This document shows, piece after piece, positions 48,323 to 58,001 of a stretch of 64,000 nt of DNA (its first letter is position 1; each line of letters opens with the position of its first letter). Below the pieces are notes generated by a model. That model was not told the DNA's origin, did not search any database, and saw nothing but the letters and a program-made list of their open reading frames with translations. The DNA comes from Modicisalibacter coralii (GTDB taxonomy: Bacteria; Pseudomonadota; Gammaproteobacteria; Pseudomonadales; Halomonadaceae), in the NCBI RefSeq assembly GCF_004117855.1, contig NZ_QWBW01000006.1, forward strand, positions 248,001-312,000, read 5' to 3'. Made by a program: the position numbers and the translations under genes.

Positions 48323-49798
48323 ATGCGCTATCGGGTCAAGCTGTTTCCGGAAATCGTCATCAAGTCGCGCTCGGTCCGTCGCGAGATGGTGCGCAGCCTG
48401 CGCAACAACATCCGCAACGCCCTGGCCCGCCACGGCATCGAGGTGCGCGTCCCCGATTGCTGGGATGCCCTCGAGGTACGCCCCCGCGAGGCCCTCGACG
48501 ATGCCACCCGGGAGACGCTGGAAAGCGCCTTGACCCGCATTTCCGGCATCCACGAGGTGCAGGTGGTCGAATCGCACCCGTTCACCACCGGCGACGCGGC
48601 CGCCGAGCGCCTGGTCGCGCTGTGGCGCGACGCGCTGGCCGGCAAGCGCTTCCGGGTCAGCGTCAAGCGCCGTGGCCGACACGACTTCACCTCCGAGGAT
48701 CTCGAACGCCGTCTGGGCGGCGCGCTGCTCGCCGCCGCCGAGAGCGCTTCGGTGGATCTCGAGCGCCCCGAGGTCGACGTGCGCGTCGAACTCACCGACC
48801 GCCAGTTGCGCCTGGTCACTCGCCGCCTGCCCGGGCTCGGCGGCTATCCGACGGGAACCCAGGGTCAGGCGCTGGCGCTGATCTCCGGCGGCTACGATTC
48901 GCCGGTCGCCGCCTGGCGCCTGCTGCGCCGCGGTCTCAAGGTCCACTTCGTGTTCTTCAACCTGGGCGGGCCGGCCCACGAACGGGCGGTAAGCGAGGCC
49001 GTGCATCGCCTGTGGCGACGCTACGGCGCCTCGCACCGCGTCAATTTCATCAGCGTGCCCTTCGACGCCGTGGTCGACGAGATCCAGCGCCGGGTGCCCG
49101 ACGGCGTGGCCGGCGTGGTGCTCAAGCGCATGATGCTGCGCGCCGCCAACCGCGTGGCCCAGCGCGCGGGCATCCCGGCGCTGATCACCGGCGACGCCCT
49201 GGCGCAGGTCTCGAGCCAGAGCCTCGTCAACCTGGGGCTGATCGACGCCGTCAGCGAGCGGCCGATCCTGCGCCCGCTGATCGCCAGCGACAAGCAGACG
49301 ATCATCGCCGAGGCCCGGCACATCGGTACCGCCGAGATCGCCGAGGGGTTGCCGGAATACTGCGGTGCGATGTCCCGGCGCCCCAACGTCAAGCCGCGTG
49401 CCGATCAGGTCGAACGCGGCGAGGCCGATTTCGATCTCGCGGTGCTCGACGCCGCGGTCGAGGCGGCTACCCTGACCCGCAGCGACCGGCTGGCGACGAG
49501 TCGCACCGCGCTGCCCGAGATCGTCGAGATCGACTCGCCCCGGGCGCTGATCGCGGCCGACGACGCCACGGTGATCGACATTCGCCATCCCGACGAGCGC
49601 GACGCCGCTCCCCTGGAACTGCCCCACGGCGAACCGCTGGCGATCCCCTTCTTCGAACTGGCCGAGCGCGCGCCGACGCTGCCGGCCGATCGCCGCTACC
49701 TGCTCTACTGCGCCCAGGGTGTAATGAGTCGCATGCAGGCCATGCACCTCGCGGACCGCGGACTGCGCCACTTCGGCGTCTATCGCCACACTCAATGA
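48323..49798 (+). CDS. thiI: tRNA 4-thiouridine synthase / thiamine sulfur carrier enzyme
   Basis: A 491-residue protein that adds sulfur to U8 of tRNA and takes part in thiazole synthesis. Order of domains: ferredoxin-like plus THUMP (about 1-165), PP-loop ATPase with ALISGGYDSPVAAWRLL near residue 187, and a C-terminal rhodanese domain (about 400-491) with the persulfide Cys in LLYCAQGVMSRMQAMHL. A second Cys, in GLPEYCGAMSRRPNVKP, is the partner disulfide residue. The ATG at 48323 (MRYRVKLFPEI) matches the family start. Confidence 0.95.
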   Translation: MRYRVKLFPEIVIKSRSVRREMVRSLRNNIRNALARHGIEVRVPDCWDALEVRPREALDDATRETLESALTRISGIHEVQVVESHPFTTGDAAAERLVALWRDALAGKRFRVSVKRRGRHDFTSEDLERRLGGALLAAAESASVDLERPEVDVRVELTDRQLRLVTRRLPGLGGYPTGTQGQALALISGGYDSPVAAWRLLRRGLKVHFVFFNLGGPAHERAVSEAVHRLWRRYGASHRVNFISVPFDAVVDEIQRRVPDGVAGVVLKRMMLRAANRVAQRAGIPALITGDALAQVSSQSLVNLGLIDAVSERPILRPLIASDKQTIIAEARHIGTAEIAEGLPEYCGAMSRRPNVKPRADQVERGEADFDLAVLDAAVEAATLTRSDRLATSRTALPEIVEIDSPRALIAADDATVIDIRHPDERDAAPLELPHGEPLAIPFFELAERAPTLPADRRYLLYCAQGVMSRMQAMHLADRGLRHFGVYRHTQ

Positions 49799-49825
49799 TG
49801 GTTACATTTTTTTACAAAAAGGCGA

Positions 49826-49853
49826 CTTGAAACGGTTGCACCCGCCCCTACTT
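49826..49853 (+). promoter_or_regulatory. Sigma-32 (heat-shock) promoter of hsp20
   Basis: CTTGAAA (49826-49832), 12 bases, CCCCTACTT (49845-49853) is close to the heat-shock consensus CTTGAAA and CCCCATNT. It is about 100 bases before the hsp20 start. Confidence 0.8.
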
Positions 49854-49923
49854 CATGAATTGCCAAGCGGCAATGCCTTCCCCAGGGATGCCGCCAAGCG
49901 GGTTCCACGTCGGGAAGGCCGAA

Positions 49924-49943
49924 CTTCGCTAACGAGTAGGAGG
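49924..49943 (+). promoter_or_regulatory. Possible RNA thermometer over the hsp20 ribosome site
   Basis: CTTCGCT (49924-49930) can pair with AGTAGGAG (49935-49942) around the loop AACG, with one bulged A and G-U pairs. This buries the strong Shine-Dalgarno AGGAGGTGA, 7-8 bases before the ATG. The layout is like ROSE-type thermometers of small heat-shock genes. Melting with heat would free the site. Confidence 0.5.
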
Positions 49944-49951
49944 TGACGACC

Positions 49952-50470
49952 ATGAGTAGCGCATTTTCTCTGGAACCGCTCTTCCGCCATTCGATCGGTT
50001 TCGACCGTTTCAACGACCTGTTCGAACGCGCCTTCGACGGCAACGCCAGTACCGGCTTCCCGCCGTACAACGTCGAGAAGCACGGCGACAACGACTACCG
50101 CATCGTGCTGGCGGTGGCCGGCTTCAGCGAGCAGGATCTCGACATCCAGCTCGAAGGCGGCGTGCTGACGGTCTCCGGCGCCAAGCCGCAGGCCAGCCAG
50201 GACGATACCAAGGTCCGCTACATGCATCAGGGCATTGCCCAGCGCTCCTTCAAGCTGACCTATCGGCTGGAGGACCATATCGAGGTGCAGGGCGCGCACC
50301 TGGAAAACGGCCTGCTGACCATCGACCTGCGCCGCGAGATCCCGGAGGCCGAGAAGCCACGGCGCATTGCCATCGGCTCCAGCGAATCCGATGGCTCACG
50401 GGTCAAACGCCTGGAAGAGGCCACGACCGAGTCGCTCGAGGAACCGCTGCGCGAGCGCGCCTCGGTCTGA
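49952..50470 (+). CDS. Small heat-shock protein (IbpA-type Hsp20)
   Basis: A 172-residue chaperone that holds unfolding proteins in oligomers. The N-terminal arm SLEPLFRHSIGFDRFNDLFE is of the IbpA type. The alpha-crystallin domain (about 35-130) includes YNVEKHGDNDYRIVLAVAGF, and AHLENGLLTIDLRREIPE is the closing strand. The C-terminal tail after KPRRIAIG is longer than IbpA and acidic. Start ATG at 49952 follows the ribosome site TAGGAGGTGA. Expression is under a sigma-32-like promoter. Confidence 0.93.
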   Translation: MSSAFSLEPLFRHSIGFDRFNDLFERAFDGNASTGFPPYNVEKHGDNDYRIVLAVAGFSEQDLDIQLEGGVLTVSGAKPQASQDDTKVRYMHQGIAQRSFKLTYRLEDHIEVQGAHLENGLLTIDLRREIPEAEKPRRIAIGSSESDGSRVKRLEEATTESLEEPLRERASV

Positions 50471-50524
50471 ACGTCTCGACCCACGCAACAGGCTGCGTCG
50501 GCAAGCGCGCCGACGACAGAATCG

Positions 50525-50553
50525 GGCCCCGCTTCGGCGGGGCCATGTTTTTT
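50525..50553 (+). terminator. Intrinsic terminator of hsp20
   Basis: GGCCCCGC (50525-50532), TTCG tetraloop, GCGGGGCC (50537-50544), then ATG and six T residues. It ends 8 bases before the convergent polB stop. Confidence 0.9.
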
Positions 50554-50561
50554 GCAACCGC

Positions 50562-52913
50562 TCAAAACAGCCCCATCTGCCGGTCGACGAGCGCCGCGAA
50601 ATCGTCGCCGACGAACGGCAGGATGGCGTCGGCGATGGGCTGGAGCTGACGATACAGATAGTGCTGGTAGTCAACCGGCGAACGATGCGCCTCCAGCGGC
50701 TCCGGGCCGGCAATGGTGATCAGATAGCGGATCCAGCCGCCGCTCTGATACTGGCGCGGTCGACCCAGCCGATCGTTGAAGGCGTCGGCCAGGCGCGCGG
50801 CACGCACATGGGGCGGCACGTTGCGCTGATAGTCGTCGAGGCGTCGCCGCAGTCGCTTGCGATACACCAGTCGCTCGTCGAATTCGCCGGCCAGGGTGCG
50901 ATCGACGTAGTCACGCACGAAGTCGCGATACGGCTCGCCGAGGAACACGCGCCGGTAGAGTTCCTGCTGGAAGACCTTGGCCAGCGGCGTCCAGTCGGTA
51001 CGCACCGTCTCCATGCCCTTGAACGCCACTCGTTCACTGCCATCGGCCTCACGGATCAGCCCGGCGTAGCGCTTCTTGCTGCCCGCCTCGGCGCCGCGGA
51101 TGGTGGGCATCAGGAACCGCCGGTAGTGGGTCTCGAACTGCAGCTCCAGGGCGCTCTCCAGTGCGTGGTCCTCGCGCAGCCGCTCGCGCCACCAGGCGTT
51201 GACGTGCTCCACCAGGTCTCGTCCGATCCACGCCGCCTCGGTCTCCTCGTGGGCTCGCCCCAGCCACACGAACAGCGAGTCGGTATCGCCGTAGATGACG
51301 GTATATCCCTGCGCCTCGATCAATTCACGGGTGCGCTTCATGATGGCGTGGCCGCGCAGCGTGATCGACGACGCCAGGCGCGGGTCGAAGAAACGGCAGC
51401 CCCGGGAGCCCAGCACGCCGTAGAAGGCGTTCATGATGATCTTCAGCGCCTGGGCGAGCGGTGCATTGCCGTCGCGCTTGGCGGCCTCGCGACCCTGCCA
51501 GACCCGCTCGACGATCGCCGGCAGGGCGTGACGCGTGCGCGAGAAGCGCGCCCCGAGAAAGCCCGCCACCGAGTGGGCCTCGTCCGGCTGGTGCAGGCCC
51601 TCGACCAGCCCCACCGGATCGATCAGAAAGCTGCGGATGATCGACGGGTAGAGGCTCTTGAAGTCGAGTACCAGCACCGAGTCGTAGAGCCCGGGACGCG
51701 AATCCATCACGTAGCCGCCGGGGCTGGCCTCGCCCCGGGTGTCACCCAGGTTGGGGGCGACGAAGCCCAGCCGGTGCATCTGCGGCAAATAGAGATGCGA
51801 GAAGGCCGCCACCGAGCCGCCGCTGCGATAGGCGGGCAGGCCGTTGACGGCGGCGCGTTCGAGCAGGAAGTCGATCAGCCGGGTGTGCGCGAAGATCCGC
51901 GTGACCAGCTCGCAGTCCTTGAGGTTGTAGCGCGCCAGGGCCGGCTTGTCCTCGGCGAACATGCGCTTGATGTCGGCCATGCGCTGATAGGGGTTGTCGA
52001 TCGCCTTGCCCTCGCCCAGCAGGGTCTGGGCGACGTGTTCCAGGCTGAAGGAATCGAAGTGCCAGGTCGCCGAGCGCAGCGCCTCGATGCCGTCGACGAT
52101 CAGCCGCCCCGCCGCCGAGGCGAAGAAGTACCCCGGCTTGTGGCCGTGGGCGCGCCATTCCAGCGCCTCGCCGCCCCGCCCGAATCGCAGTGGCGTGCCC
52201 AGCGCCTCGGCATGGCGTTGCAGCACGCGCAGATCGAACTGCACCAGGTTCCAGCCGATGATGACGTCCGGATCGTGGCGCGCCAGCCAGGCATCGAGCG
52301 CCTCGAGCAGTTCCGCCCGGCTGTCGCGGTAGTCCAGCGAAAACCCGCCGCCGGCGTCGCCCGGCCCGTTCGCGGGTCCGAGCATATAGACCTGACGCTC
52401 GCCGCAGCCCTCCAGGGCGATGGAGTACAGCTCGCCGCGCTCGCTGGTCTCGATATCCAGCGACACCCAACGCAGCCGCGGTCGATAGTCCGGGGCGGGC
52501 CTGAGTTGCGTCCCGCTCGCCGCGCCGTGGTCCGCGAAGGCCACCGGCGCGGTGACGAAGCGCTCCATCAGATAGCGATCCGGCGGCCGGACATCGGCCT
52601 CGTAGACGCTGACGCCCGCCTCCCGCAGCCGGCGCTCCAGGCCCAGCAACTGACGATACTGACGGCAATAGAGCCCCACGACCGGGCGCCGATGGAAGTC
52701 GCGAAGGTCCAGCGCCCGCAGTTCGACGCCCGGCTCGCCGTTGACCATCCGCTCGACGCGGCGGCGCTGCGCGGCCGGCACGAACGCCACCGCCGTCTGT
52801 CCGGGCAGACGCAGACGCTGCGCCCCGGCGTCGGTCGCCAGCCAGAGATCGACCTCGATGCCGTCGGGGGTGTCGCGCCAATGGCGGGTCAGGACGAAGC
52901 CCAGTCGTTCCAC
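50562..52913 (-). CDS. polB: DNA polymerase II (family B)
   Basis: A 783-residue polymerase for DNA repair and restart, the same length as the E. coli enzyme. The 3'-5' exonuclease motifs are [15 protein letters not shown] (Exo I), [15 protein letters not shown] (Exo II) and [11 protein letters not shown] (Exo III). Polymerase motifs are [18 protein letters not shown] (A), [15 protein letters not shown] (B) and [13 protein letters not shown] (C) with the catalytic Asp pair; the protein ends QMGLF, a clamp-binding-like tail. I chose the GTG at 52913 because it aligns with the E. coli start [12 protein letters not shown]. In many bacteria polB is SOS-induced; no clear LexA box is visible in front. 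Confidence 0.93.
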   Translation of the reverse strand: MERLGFVLTRHWRDTPDGIEVDLWLATDAGAQRLRLPGQTAVAFVPAAQRRRVERMVNGEPGVELRALDLRDFHRRPVVGLYCRQYRQLLGLERRLREAGVSVYEADVRPPDRYLMERFVTAPVAFADHGAASGTQLRPAPDYRPRLRWVSLDIETSERGELYSIALEGCGERQVYMLGPANGPGDAGGGFSLDYRDSRAELLEALDAWLARHDPDVIIGWNLVQFDLRVLQRHAEALGTPLRFGRGGEALEWRAHGHKPGYFFASAAGRLIVDGIEALRSATWHFDSFSLEHVAQTLLGEGKAIDNPYQRMADIKRMFAEDKPALARYNLKDCELVTRIFAHTRLIDFLLERAAVNGLPAYRSGGSVAAFSHLYLPQMHRLGFVAPNLGDTRGEASPGGYVMDSRPGLYDSVLVLDFKSLYPSIIRSFLIDPVGLVEGLHQPDEAHSVAGFLGARFSRTRHALPAIVERVWQGREAAKRDGNAPLAQALKIIMNAFYGVLGSRGCRFFDPRLASSITLRGHAIMKRTRELIEAQGYTVIYGDTDSLFVWLGRAHEETEAAWIGRDLVEHVNAWWRERLREDHALESALELQFETHYRRFLMPTIRGAEAGSKKRYAGLIREADGSERVAFKGMETVRTDWTPLAKVFQQELYRRVFLGEPYRDFVRDYVDRTLAGEFDERLVYRKRLRRRLDDYQRNVPPHVRAARLADAFNDRLGRPRQYQSGGWIRYLITIAGPEPLEAHRSPVDYQHYLYRQLQPIADAILPFVGDDFAALVDRQMGLF

Positions 52914-53270
52914 GCGGTTCGATCGCTCCAGGGTTTGCGAAGAAGGGTAAACCGCCACGTCATCCGACCCAAGCGATTCACGGCACGCCCCGTATCGACC
53001 GCCCCGCCGATCCAGGCCGCCCGCACGGGTACCCGCCGGCAACGCCTGTGCTAGGGTTGGCGTCAACGCCGTTTCATATTGGCGGTGAAAAATACTTGAG
53101 AGCGGCCCCGGACGAGGCCATTATCGGCGCCCTCTCGGCATGCTTGAACGGCCGAGGGATCGAGACCGGGGTGGCATCGGGTCGGGGTGCGCTGCATCTG
53201 CATGACAGGTGAGTTGCCCACTACCGATAAGACCTTCACTGTTGACTTTACCCGATCTGGAAGCGAACTC

Positions 53271-54470
53271 ATGAGCAAAGTCCTGATTATTGGTGCCGGC
53301 GGCGTCGGCGGTGTCGTGACCCACAAGTGCGCGCAGCACCCCGAGGTGTTCAGCGAGATCTGCCTGGCGAGCCGCAACGAGGCGAAATGCAAGGCGATCG
53401 CCGACCAGCTGGATCGCCCCATCCAGACCGCCCGGGTCGACGCCGACGACGTCGAGGCGCTGGTGGCGCTGATCGAGTCGTTCGAACCCGACGTGCTGAT
53501 TCACGTGGCCCTGCCCTATCAGGACCTGACCATCATGGAGGCCTGCCTGCGTACCGGCGTGCCCTACCTGGACACCGCCAACTACGAGCATCCGGACGAG
53601 GCCAAGTTCGAGTACAAGGAACAGTGGGCCTACCAGGAGCGCTACAAGGGCGCCGGCAACATGGCCACCCTGGGCTGCGGTTTCGACCCGGGCATGACCA
53701 ACATCTACTGCGCCTACGCGCAGAAGAACCTGTTCGACGAGATCCGTACCATCGACATCCTCGATGCCAACGGCGGTGACCACGGTTACCCGTTCGCCAC
53801 CAACTTCAACCCGGAGATCAACATTCGCGAGATCACCGCGAACGGTCGCTACTGGGAGAAGGGCGAGTGGAAGGTGACCGAGCCGCTGGCCGAGTCGCGC
53901 CGGTTCGATTTCGACGGCATCGGCGAGAAGGACATCTACCTGCTCTACCACGAGGAGCTCGAATCGCTGTCCCAGAACATCAAGGGGCTGGAGCGGATTC
54001 GTTTCTGGATGACCTTCTCCGAGAAGTACATCACCCACCTCAAGGTGCTCGAGAACGTCGGCATGACGAGCATCGAGCCGATCACCGTGAACGGCTGCGA
54101 GATCGCCCCGCTGGAATTCCTCAAGGCGGTGCTGCCCGACCCGGCCTCGCTCGGCCCGCGCACCAAGGGCAAGACCAACATCGGCGTGATCGTCGACGGC
54201 ATCAAGGACGGCAAGCGCCGCAAGGTGCACATCTACAACATCTGCGACCACCAGCAGTGCTACCAGGAGGTCAAGTCCCAGGCGATCTCCTACACCACAG
54301 GGGTGCCGGCGGTGACCGGCGCCATGCTGATGCTCGAAGGGCTGTGGAAGGGCGACGGCGTGTTCAACGTCGAGCAGCTCGATCCGGACCCGTTCATGGC
54401 GCGCATCGGCGACATGGGCCTGCCGTGGCAGGTGGTCGAGCTCGATCCCGACGCCGACCCGCTGGCCTGA
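53271..54470 (+). CDS. Carboxynorspermidine/carboxyspermidine synthase (saccharopine-dehydrogenase-like)
   Basis: A 399-residue NADPH-dependent enzyme that joins aspartate semialdehyde to putrescine or diaminopropane, giving carboxyspermidine or carboxynorspermidine. The Rossmann motif LIIGAGGVGGVVTHKCAQHP opens the protein, followed by CGFDPGMTNIYCAYAQKN, DANGGDHGYPFATNFNPEIN and GCEIAPLEFLKAVLPDP, typical of this LYS9-like subgroup. The partner decarboxylase follows after 6 bases, so the two form the alternative spermidine pathway. The ATG at 53271 fits the family. A weak TTGACT at 53242 is the only promoter-like sequence close by. Confidence 0.9.
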   Translation: MSKVLIIGAGGVGGVVTHKCAQHPEVFSEICLASRNEAKCKAIADQLDRPIQTARVDADDVEALVALIESFEPDVLIHVALPYQDLTIMEACLRTGVPYLDTANYEHPDEAKFEYKEQWAYQERYKGAGNMATLGCGFDPGMTNIYCAYAQKNLFDEIRTIDILDANGGDHGYPFATNFNPEINIREITANGRYWEKGEWKVTEPLAESRRFDFDGIGEKDIYLLYHEELESLSQNIKGLERIRFWMTFSEKYITHLKVLENVGMTSIEPITVNGCEIAPLEFLKAVLPDPASLGPRTKGKTNIGVIVDGIKDGKRRKVHIYNICDHQQCYQEVKSQAISYTTGVPAVTGAMLMLEGLWKGDGVFNVEQLDPDPFMARIGDMGLPWQVVELDPDADPLA

Positions 54471-54476
54471 TCGACG

Positions 54477-55634
54477 ATGGCGAATCACGACATCCCGTTC
54501 GACATTCAGGCCTGCCCCTCGCCGGCCTACGTGGTCGACGACGCCCTGCTGCGCCGCAACCTGGAGCGGCTGGGCCAGGTGCAGGCGGACAGCGGCGCGA
54601 AGATCCTGCTGGCGCTGAAGGGCTTCGCCCTGTGGGACGCCTTCCCGCTGGTCCGTGAGTACCTGGTGGGCACCACCGCCAGCGGCCAGGACGAGGCCCG
54701 CCTCGGCGCCGAGACCTTCGGCGGCGAGGTCCACGTCTATTCGCCGGCGTTCACCGCACCGGAGATGGACGTGGTACTGCGCTACGCCGACCACCTGAGC
54801 TTCAACTCGCCGGGCCAATGGCAGCGCTTTCGCGACACCGTCGCGGCGGCGCCGCGCCGGGTCTCCTGCGGGCTGCGGGTCAATCCCGAGCATTCCACCG
54901 GCAAGGTGGCGCTCTATGATCCCTGTGCGCCGGGCTCGCGGCTGGGCACCCGCGCGGCGAACCTCGGCCCCGGCGACCTCGACGGGCTGGAGGGGCTTCA
55001 CTTCCACACCCTGTGTGAACAGAACAGCGACGCCCTCGAGGCGACGCTGGCGGCCTTCGAGGCCAGGTTCGGGCCGTATCTGGCCGACCTGCGCTGGGTC
55101 AACTTCGGCGGCGGGCACCACATCACCCGTGCCGACTACGACGTGGCGCGGCTGGTGCGGCTGATCCGCGACTTCAAGGCGCGCCATCCGCATCTCGAGG
55201 TCTATCTCGAGCCCGGCGAGGCGATCGCCCTGAACACCGGCTTTCTGGTGTGCAGCGTGCTGGACATCATCGACGACGACGTTCCCAACGTGATCCTCGA
55301 TACCTCCGCCACCGCGCACATGCCGGATGTGCTGGAAATGCCCTACCGGCCTGAGATCATCGGCGCCGCCATGCCCGGCGAAAAGGCCCACACCTACCGC
55401 CTGGGCGGCACCACCTGCCTGGCCGGCGACGTGATCGGCGACTACGCCTTCGACGCGCCGCTGGCCATCGGCGACCGCCTGGTGTTCACCGACATGGCCC
55501 ACTACACCATGGTCAAGACCACCACCTTCAACGGCATCCGCCTGCCGTCGATCTGCCGGGTCGACGAGACGAGCCGCGAGGTGCGCACGGTCAGGACCTT
55601 CGGCTACGTGGACTACATGCAACGGCTGAGCTGA
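54477..55634 (+). CDS. nspC: Carboxynorspermidine decarboxylase
   Basis: A 385-residue PLP enzyme of the alanine-racemase fold that decarboxylates carboxy(nor)spermidine to (nor)spermidine. The PLP lysine is in [53 protein letters not shown] and [17 protein letters not shown] bind PLP phosphate and ring. The C-terminal [12 protein letters not shown] loop is typical. It is co-transcribed with the upstream synthase. Confidence 0.93.
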   Translation: MANHDIPFDIQACPSPAYVVDDALLRRNLERLGQVQADSGAKILLALKGFALWDAFPLVREYLVGTTASGQDEARLGAETFGGEVHVYSPAFTAPEMDVVLRYADHLSFNSPGQWQRFRDTVAAAPRRVSCGLRVNPEHSTGKVALYDPCAPGSRLGTRAANLGPGDLDGLEGLHFHTLCEQNSDALEATLAAFEARFGPYLADLRWVNFGGGHHITRADYDVARLVRLIRDFKARHPHLEVYLEPGEAIALNTGFLVCSVLDIIDDDVPNVILDTSATAHMPDVLEMPYRPEIIGAAMPGEKAHTYRLGGTTCLAGDVIGDYAFDAPLAIGDRLVFTDMAHYTMVKTTTFNGIRLPSICRVDETSREVRTVRTFGYVDYMQRLS

Positions 55635-55753
55635 GCGTATCCGGGGGGCGGTCCGGCCGCCTCCCGGATGCAGCCGACGAGCAAGCGGGCTACAATCGTG
55701 CCTTTCGTCCACAGCGACGCTCATGTCCTTGCGAATCAGCTACTAGAGCCGCC

Positions 55754-57796
55754 ATGCCCACTACCGCGAACGCCAAGCGCAAGATCCTGGTCACCAGCGC
55801 CCTGCCCTACGCCAATGGCGCCATTCACCTGGGCCATCTGCTGGAATACATCCAGACCGATATCTGGGTGCGCTTCCAGAAGAGCCGCGGCCACCAGTGC
55901 CACTACGTCTGCGCCGACGACGCCCACGGCACCGCCATCATGCTGCGTGCCGAACAGGAAGGCATCACCTCCCAGGCGCTGATCGACCGTGTCAGCGAGG
56001 AGCATCAGGCCGACTTCGCGCGCTTCGGGGTCGCCTTCGACAACTATCACTCGACCCATTCCGAGGAAAACCGCCACTTCAGCGAGCTGATCTACACCCG
56101 GCTGCGCGATCGGGGCCATATCGCGACCCGCGACATCGAGCAGATGTACGACCCGGTCAAGGGGTTGTTCCTCGCCGATCGCTTCATCAAGGGCACCTGT
56201 CCGAAGTGCCGGACGCCGGATCAGTACGGCGACAACTGCGAAGCGTGCGGCGCCACCTACACCCCGGCGGAGCTGATCGATCCGGTCTCGGCGATCAGCG
56301 GCGCCACGCCCGAGGTGCGCAGCTCTACCCACTACTTCTTCAAGCTGCCCGACTTCGCGGCCTTCCTGCAGGGCTGGATCAACGACGACCACGTCCAGCC
56401 GCAGATCCGCAACAAGCTGATGGAGTGGTTCGAGTCCGGCTTCAACGAGTGGGACATCTCCCGCGACGCGCCCTACTTCGGTTTCGAGATCCCCGACGCC
56501 CCGGGCAAGTACTTCTACGTCTGGCTGGACGCGCCCATCGGCTACCTGGCCAGCTTCAAGAACCTGTGCGAGCGCGAGGGACTGGACTTCGACGCCTACT
56601 GGCGCGAAGACGCCGACGCCGAGGTCTATCACTTCATCGGCAAGGACATCGTCTACTTCCACGCGCTGTTCTGGCCGGCCATGCTGCACGGCGCCGGCAT
56701 GCGCACGCCGACCGCGGTGAACTGCCACGGCTTCGTCACCGTCAACGGGGCGAAGATGTCCAAGTCGCGCGGCACCTTCATCAAGGCCGCTACCTACGCC
56801 GAACACCTGAATCCCGAGTATCTGCGCTACTACTTCGCCGCCAAGCTGACCGCCGGTGTCGACGACCTGGACCTCAACCTCGACGATTTCGCCTACCGCG
56901 TGAATGCCGACCTGGTCGGCAAGGTGGTCAACATCGCCAGCCGCTGTGCCGGCTTCGTCAAGAAGCTCGGCGGCGGGCGGCTCTCCGCCACCTGCACCCA
57001 GCCGCAACTGCTGCAACGCGCCATCGACGCCGGCGACGAGATCGCCGGACACTACGACGACCGCGAGTTCGGCCGTGCCATGCGCCTGATCATGGAGATC
57101 GCCGACGAGGCCAATACCTACATCGCCGAGGCCGAGCCCTGGGTACTGGCCAAGCAGGAAGGGCGCGAGCAGGAGGTCCTCGACATCTGTTCGGTGGGCA
57201 TCAACCTGTTCCGCCAGCTGATGGTCTATCTCGCCCCGGTGGTTCCGGCCATGGCCGAGGATGCCCGGGCCTTCCTCAACCTCGACGGCCTCGACTGGGA
57301 GAGCCGCCACACGCTGCTCGAGGATCACGCCATCAACAAGTTCAAGCCGTTGATGACGCGCATCGAACGCGACAGGATCGATCAGATGATCGAGGCCTCG
57401 AAGGAGGATCTGGCGGTGGAGAAGCAACTCAAGGAAACCCCCAAGGGGCCGCTGGCCGACAACCCCATCGCCGACGAGATCGGCTTCGACGACTTCGCCA
57501 AGGTCGACCTGCGCATCGTGCGCATCGCCAAGGCGGAATACGTCGAGGGCGCCGACAAGCTGCTCAAGCTGACCCTGGATCTGGGCGGCGAGACACGGAC
57601 GGTGTTCTCCGGCATCCGCTCCGCCTACGCCCCGGAGGCCCTGGAAGGCCACCTCACGGTGATGGTCGCCAACCTGGCACCGCGCAAGATGCGCTTCGGC
57701 GTCTCCGAAGGCATGGTGCTCGCCGCCGGCGACGACAACGGCATCTACCTGCTCGAACCGCACAGCGGCGCCGAACCCGGCCAGCGCGTGACCTGA
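55754..57796 (+). CDS. metG: Methionyl-tRNA synthetase
   Basis: A 680-residue class I synthetase. HIGH-type motif is [15 protein letters not shown] and KMSKS motif is [11 protein letters not shown]. Zinc-binding cysteines appear in [20 protein letters not shown], the two-knuckle type. The C-terminal extension from about residue 570 ([20 protein letters not shown]) is the EMAP-II-like tRNA-binding and dimer domain. The ATG at 55754 is the family start. Confidence 0.97.
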   Translation: MPTTANAKRKILVTSALPYANGAIHLGHLLEYIQTDIWVRFQKSRGHQCHYVCADDAHGTAIMLRAEQEGITSQALIDRVSEEHQADFARFGVAFDNYHSTHSEENRHFSELIYTRLRDRGHIATRDIEQMYDPVKGLFLADRFIKGTCPKCRTPDQYGDNCEACGATYTPAELIDPVSAISGATPEVRSSTHYFFKLPDFAAFLQGWINDDHVQPQIRNKLMEWFESGFNEWDISRDAPYFGFEIPDAPGKYFYVWLDAPIGYLASFKNLCEREGLDFDAYWREDADAEVYHFIGKDIVYFHALFWPAMLHGAGMRTPTAVNCHGFVTVNGAKMSKSRGTFIKAATYAEHLNPEYLRYYFAAKLTAGVDDLDLNLDDFAYRVNADLVGKVVNIASRCAGFVKKLGGGRLSATCTQPQLLQRAIDAGDEIAGHYDDREFGRAMRLIMEIADEANTYIAEAEPWVLAKQEGREQEVLDICSVGINLFRQLMVYLAPVVPAMAEDARAFLNLDGLDWESRHTLLEDHAINKFKPLMTRIERDRIDQMIEASKEDLAVEKQLKETPKGPLADNPIADEIGFDDFAKVDLRIVRIAKAEYVEGADKLLKLTLDLGGETRTVFSGIRSAYAPEALEGHLTVMVANLAPRKMRFGVSEGMVLAAGDDNGIYLLEPHSGAEPGQRVT

Positions 57797-57813
57797 CGGG
57801 CGACCGCCCGCCG

Positions 57814-57837
57814 GCCGGTGGCGGTCTCGCCACCGGC
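57814..57837 (+). terminator. GC-rich hairpin after metG
   Basis: GCCGGTGGCG (57814-57823) and its complement (57828-57837) form a 10-bp stem with a GTCT loop, 17 bases after the metG stop. No T-run follows, so it is terminator-like only. Confidence 0.5.
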
Positions 57838-58001
57838 TGCCGTCACGCATCATCGTTCGGTCGGGCACGGCGTCTTGTCACGCTTGTTTGCCTTTCCGCC
57901 TCCCAGCGCGCCTCAACTTCCCCGCTCGGTCGCCGATAGGGATAGTGAGTTTGTAGGAAATCTCTTACAAAACTCGGCCCATTCCTCGACGATGATCCAC
58001 C

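Noticed and set aside
57945-57975. Inverted repeat GTTTGTA/TACAAAAC upstream of the GGDEF gene
   Set aside because: Only 6-7 bp arms and a long loop; could be chance, and no second copy or matching regulator seen.
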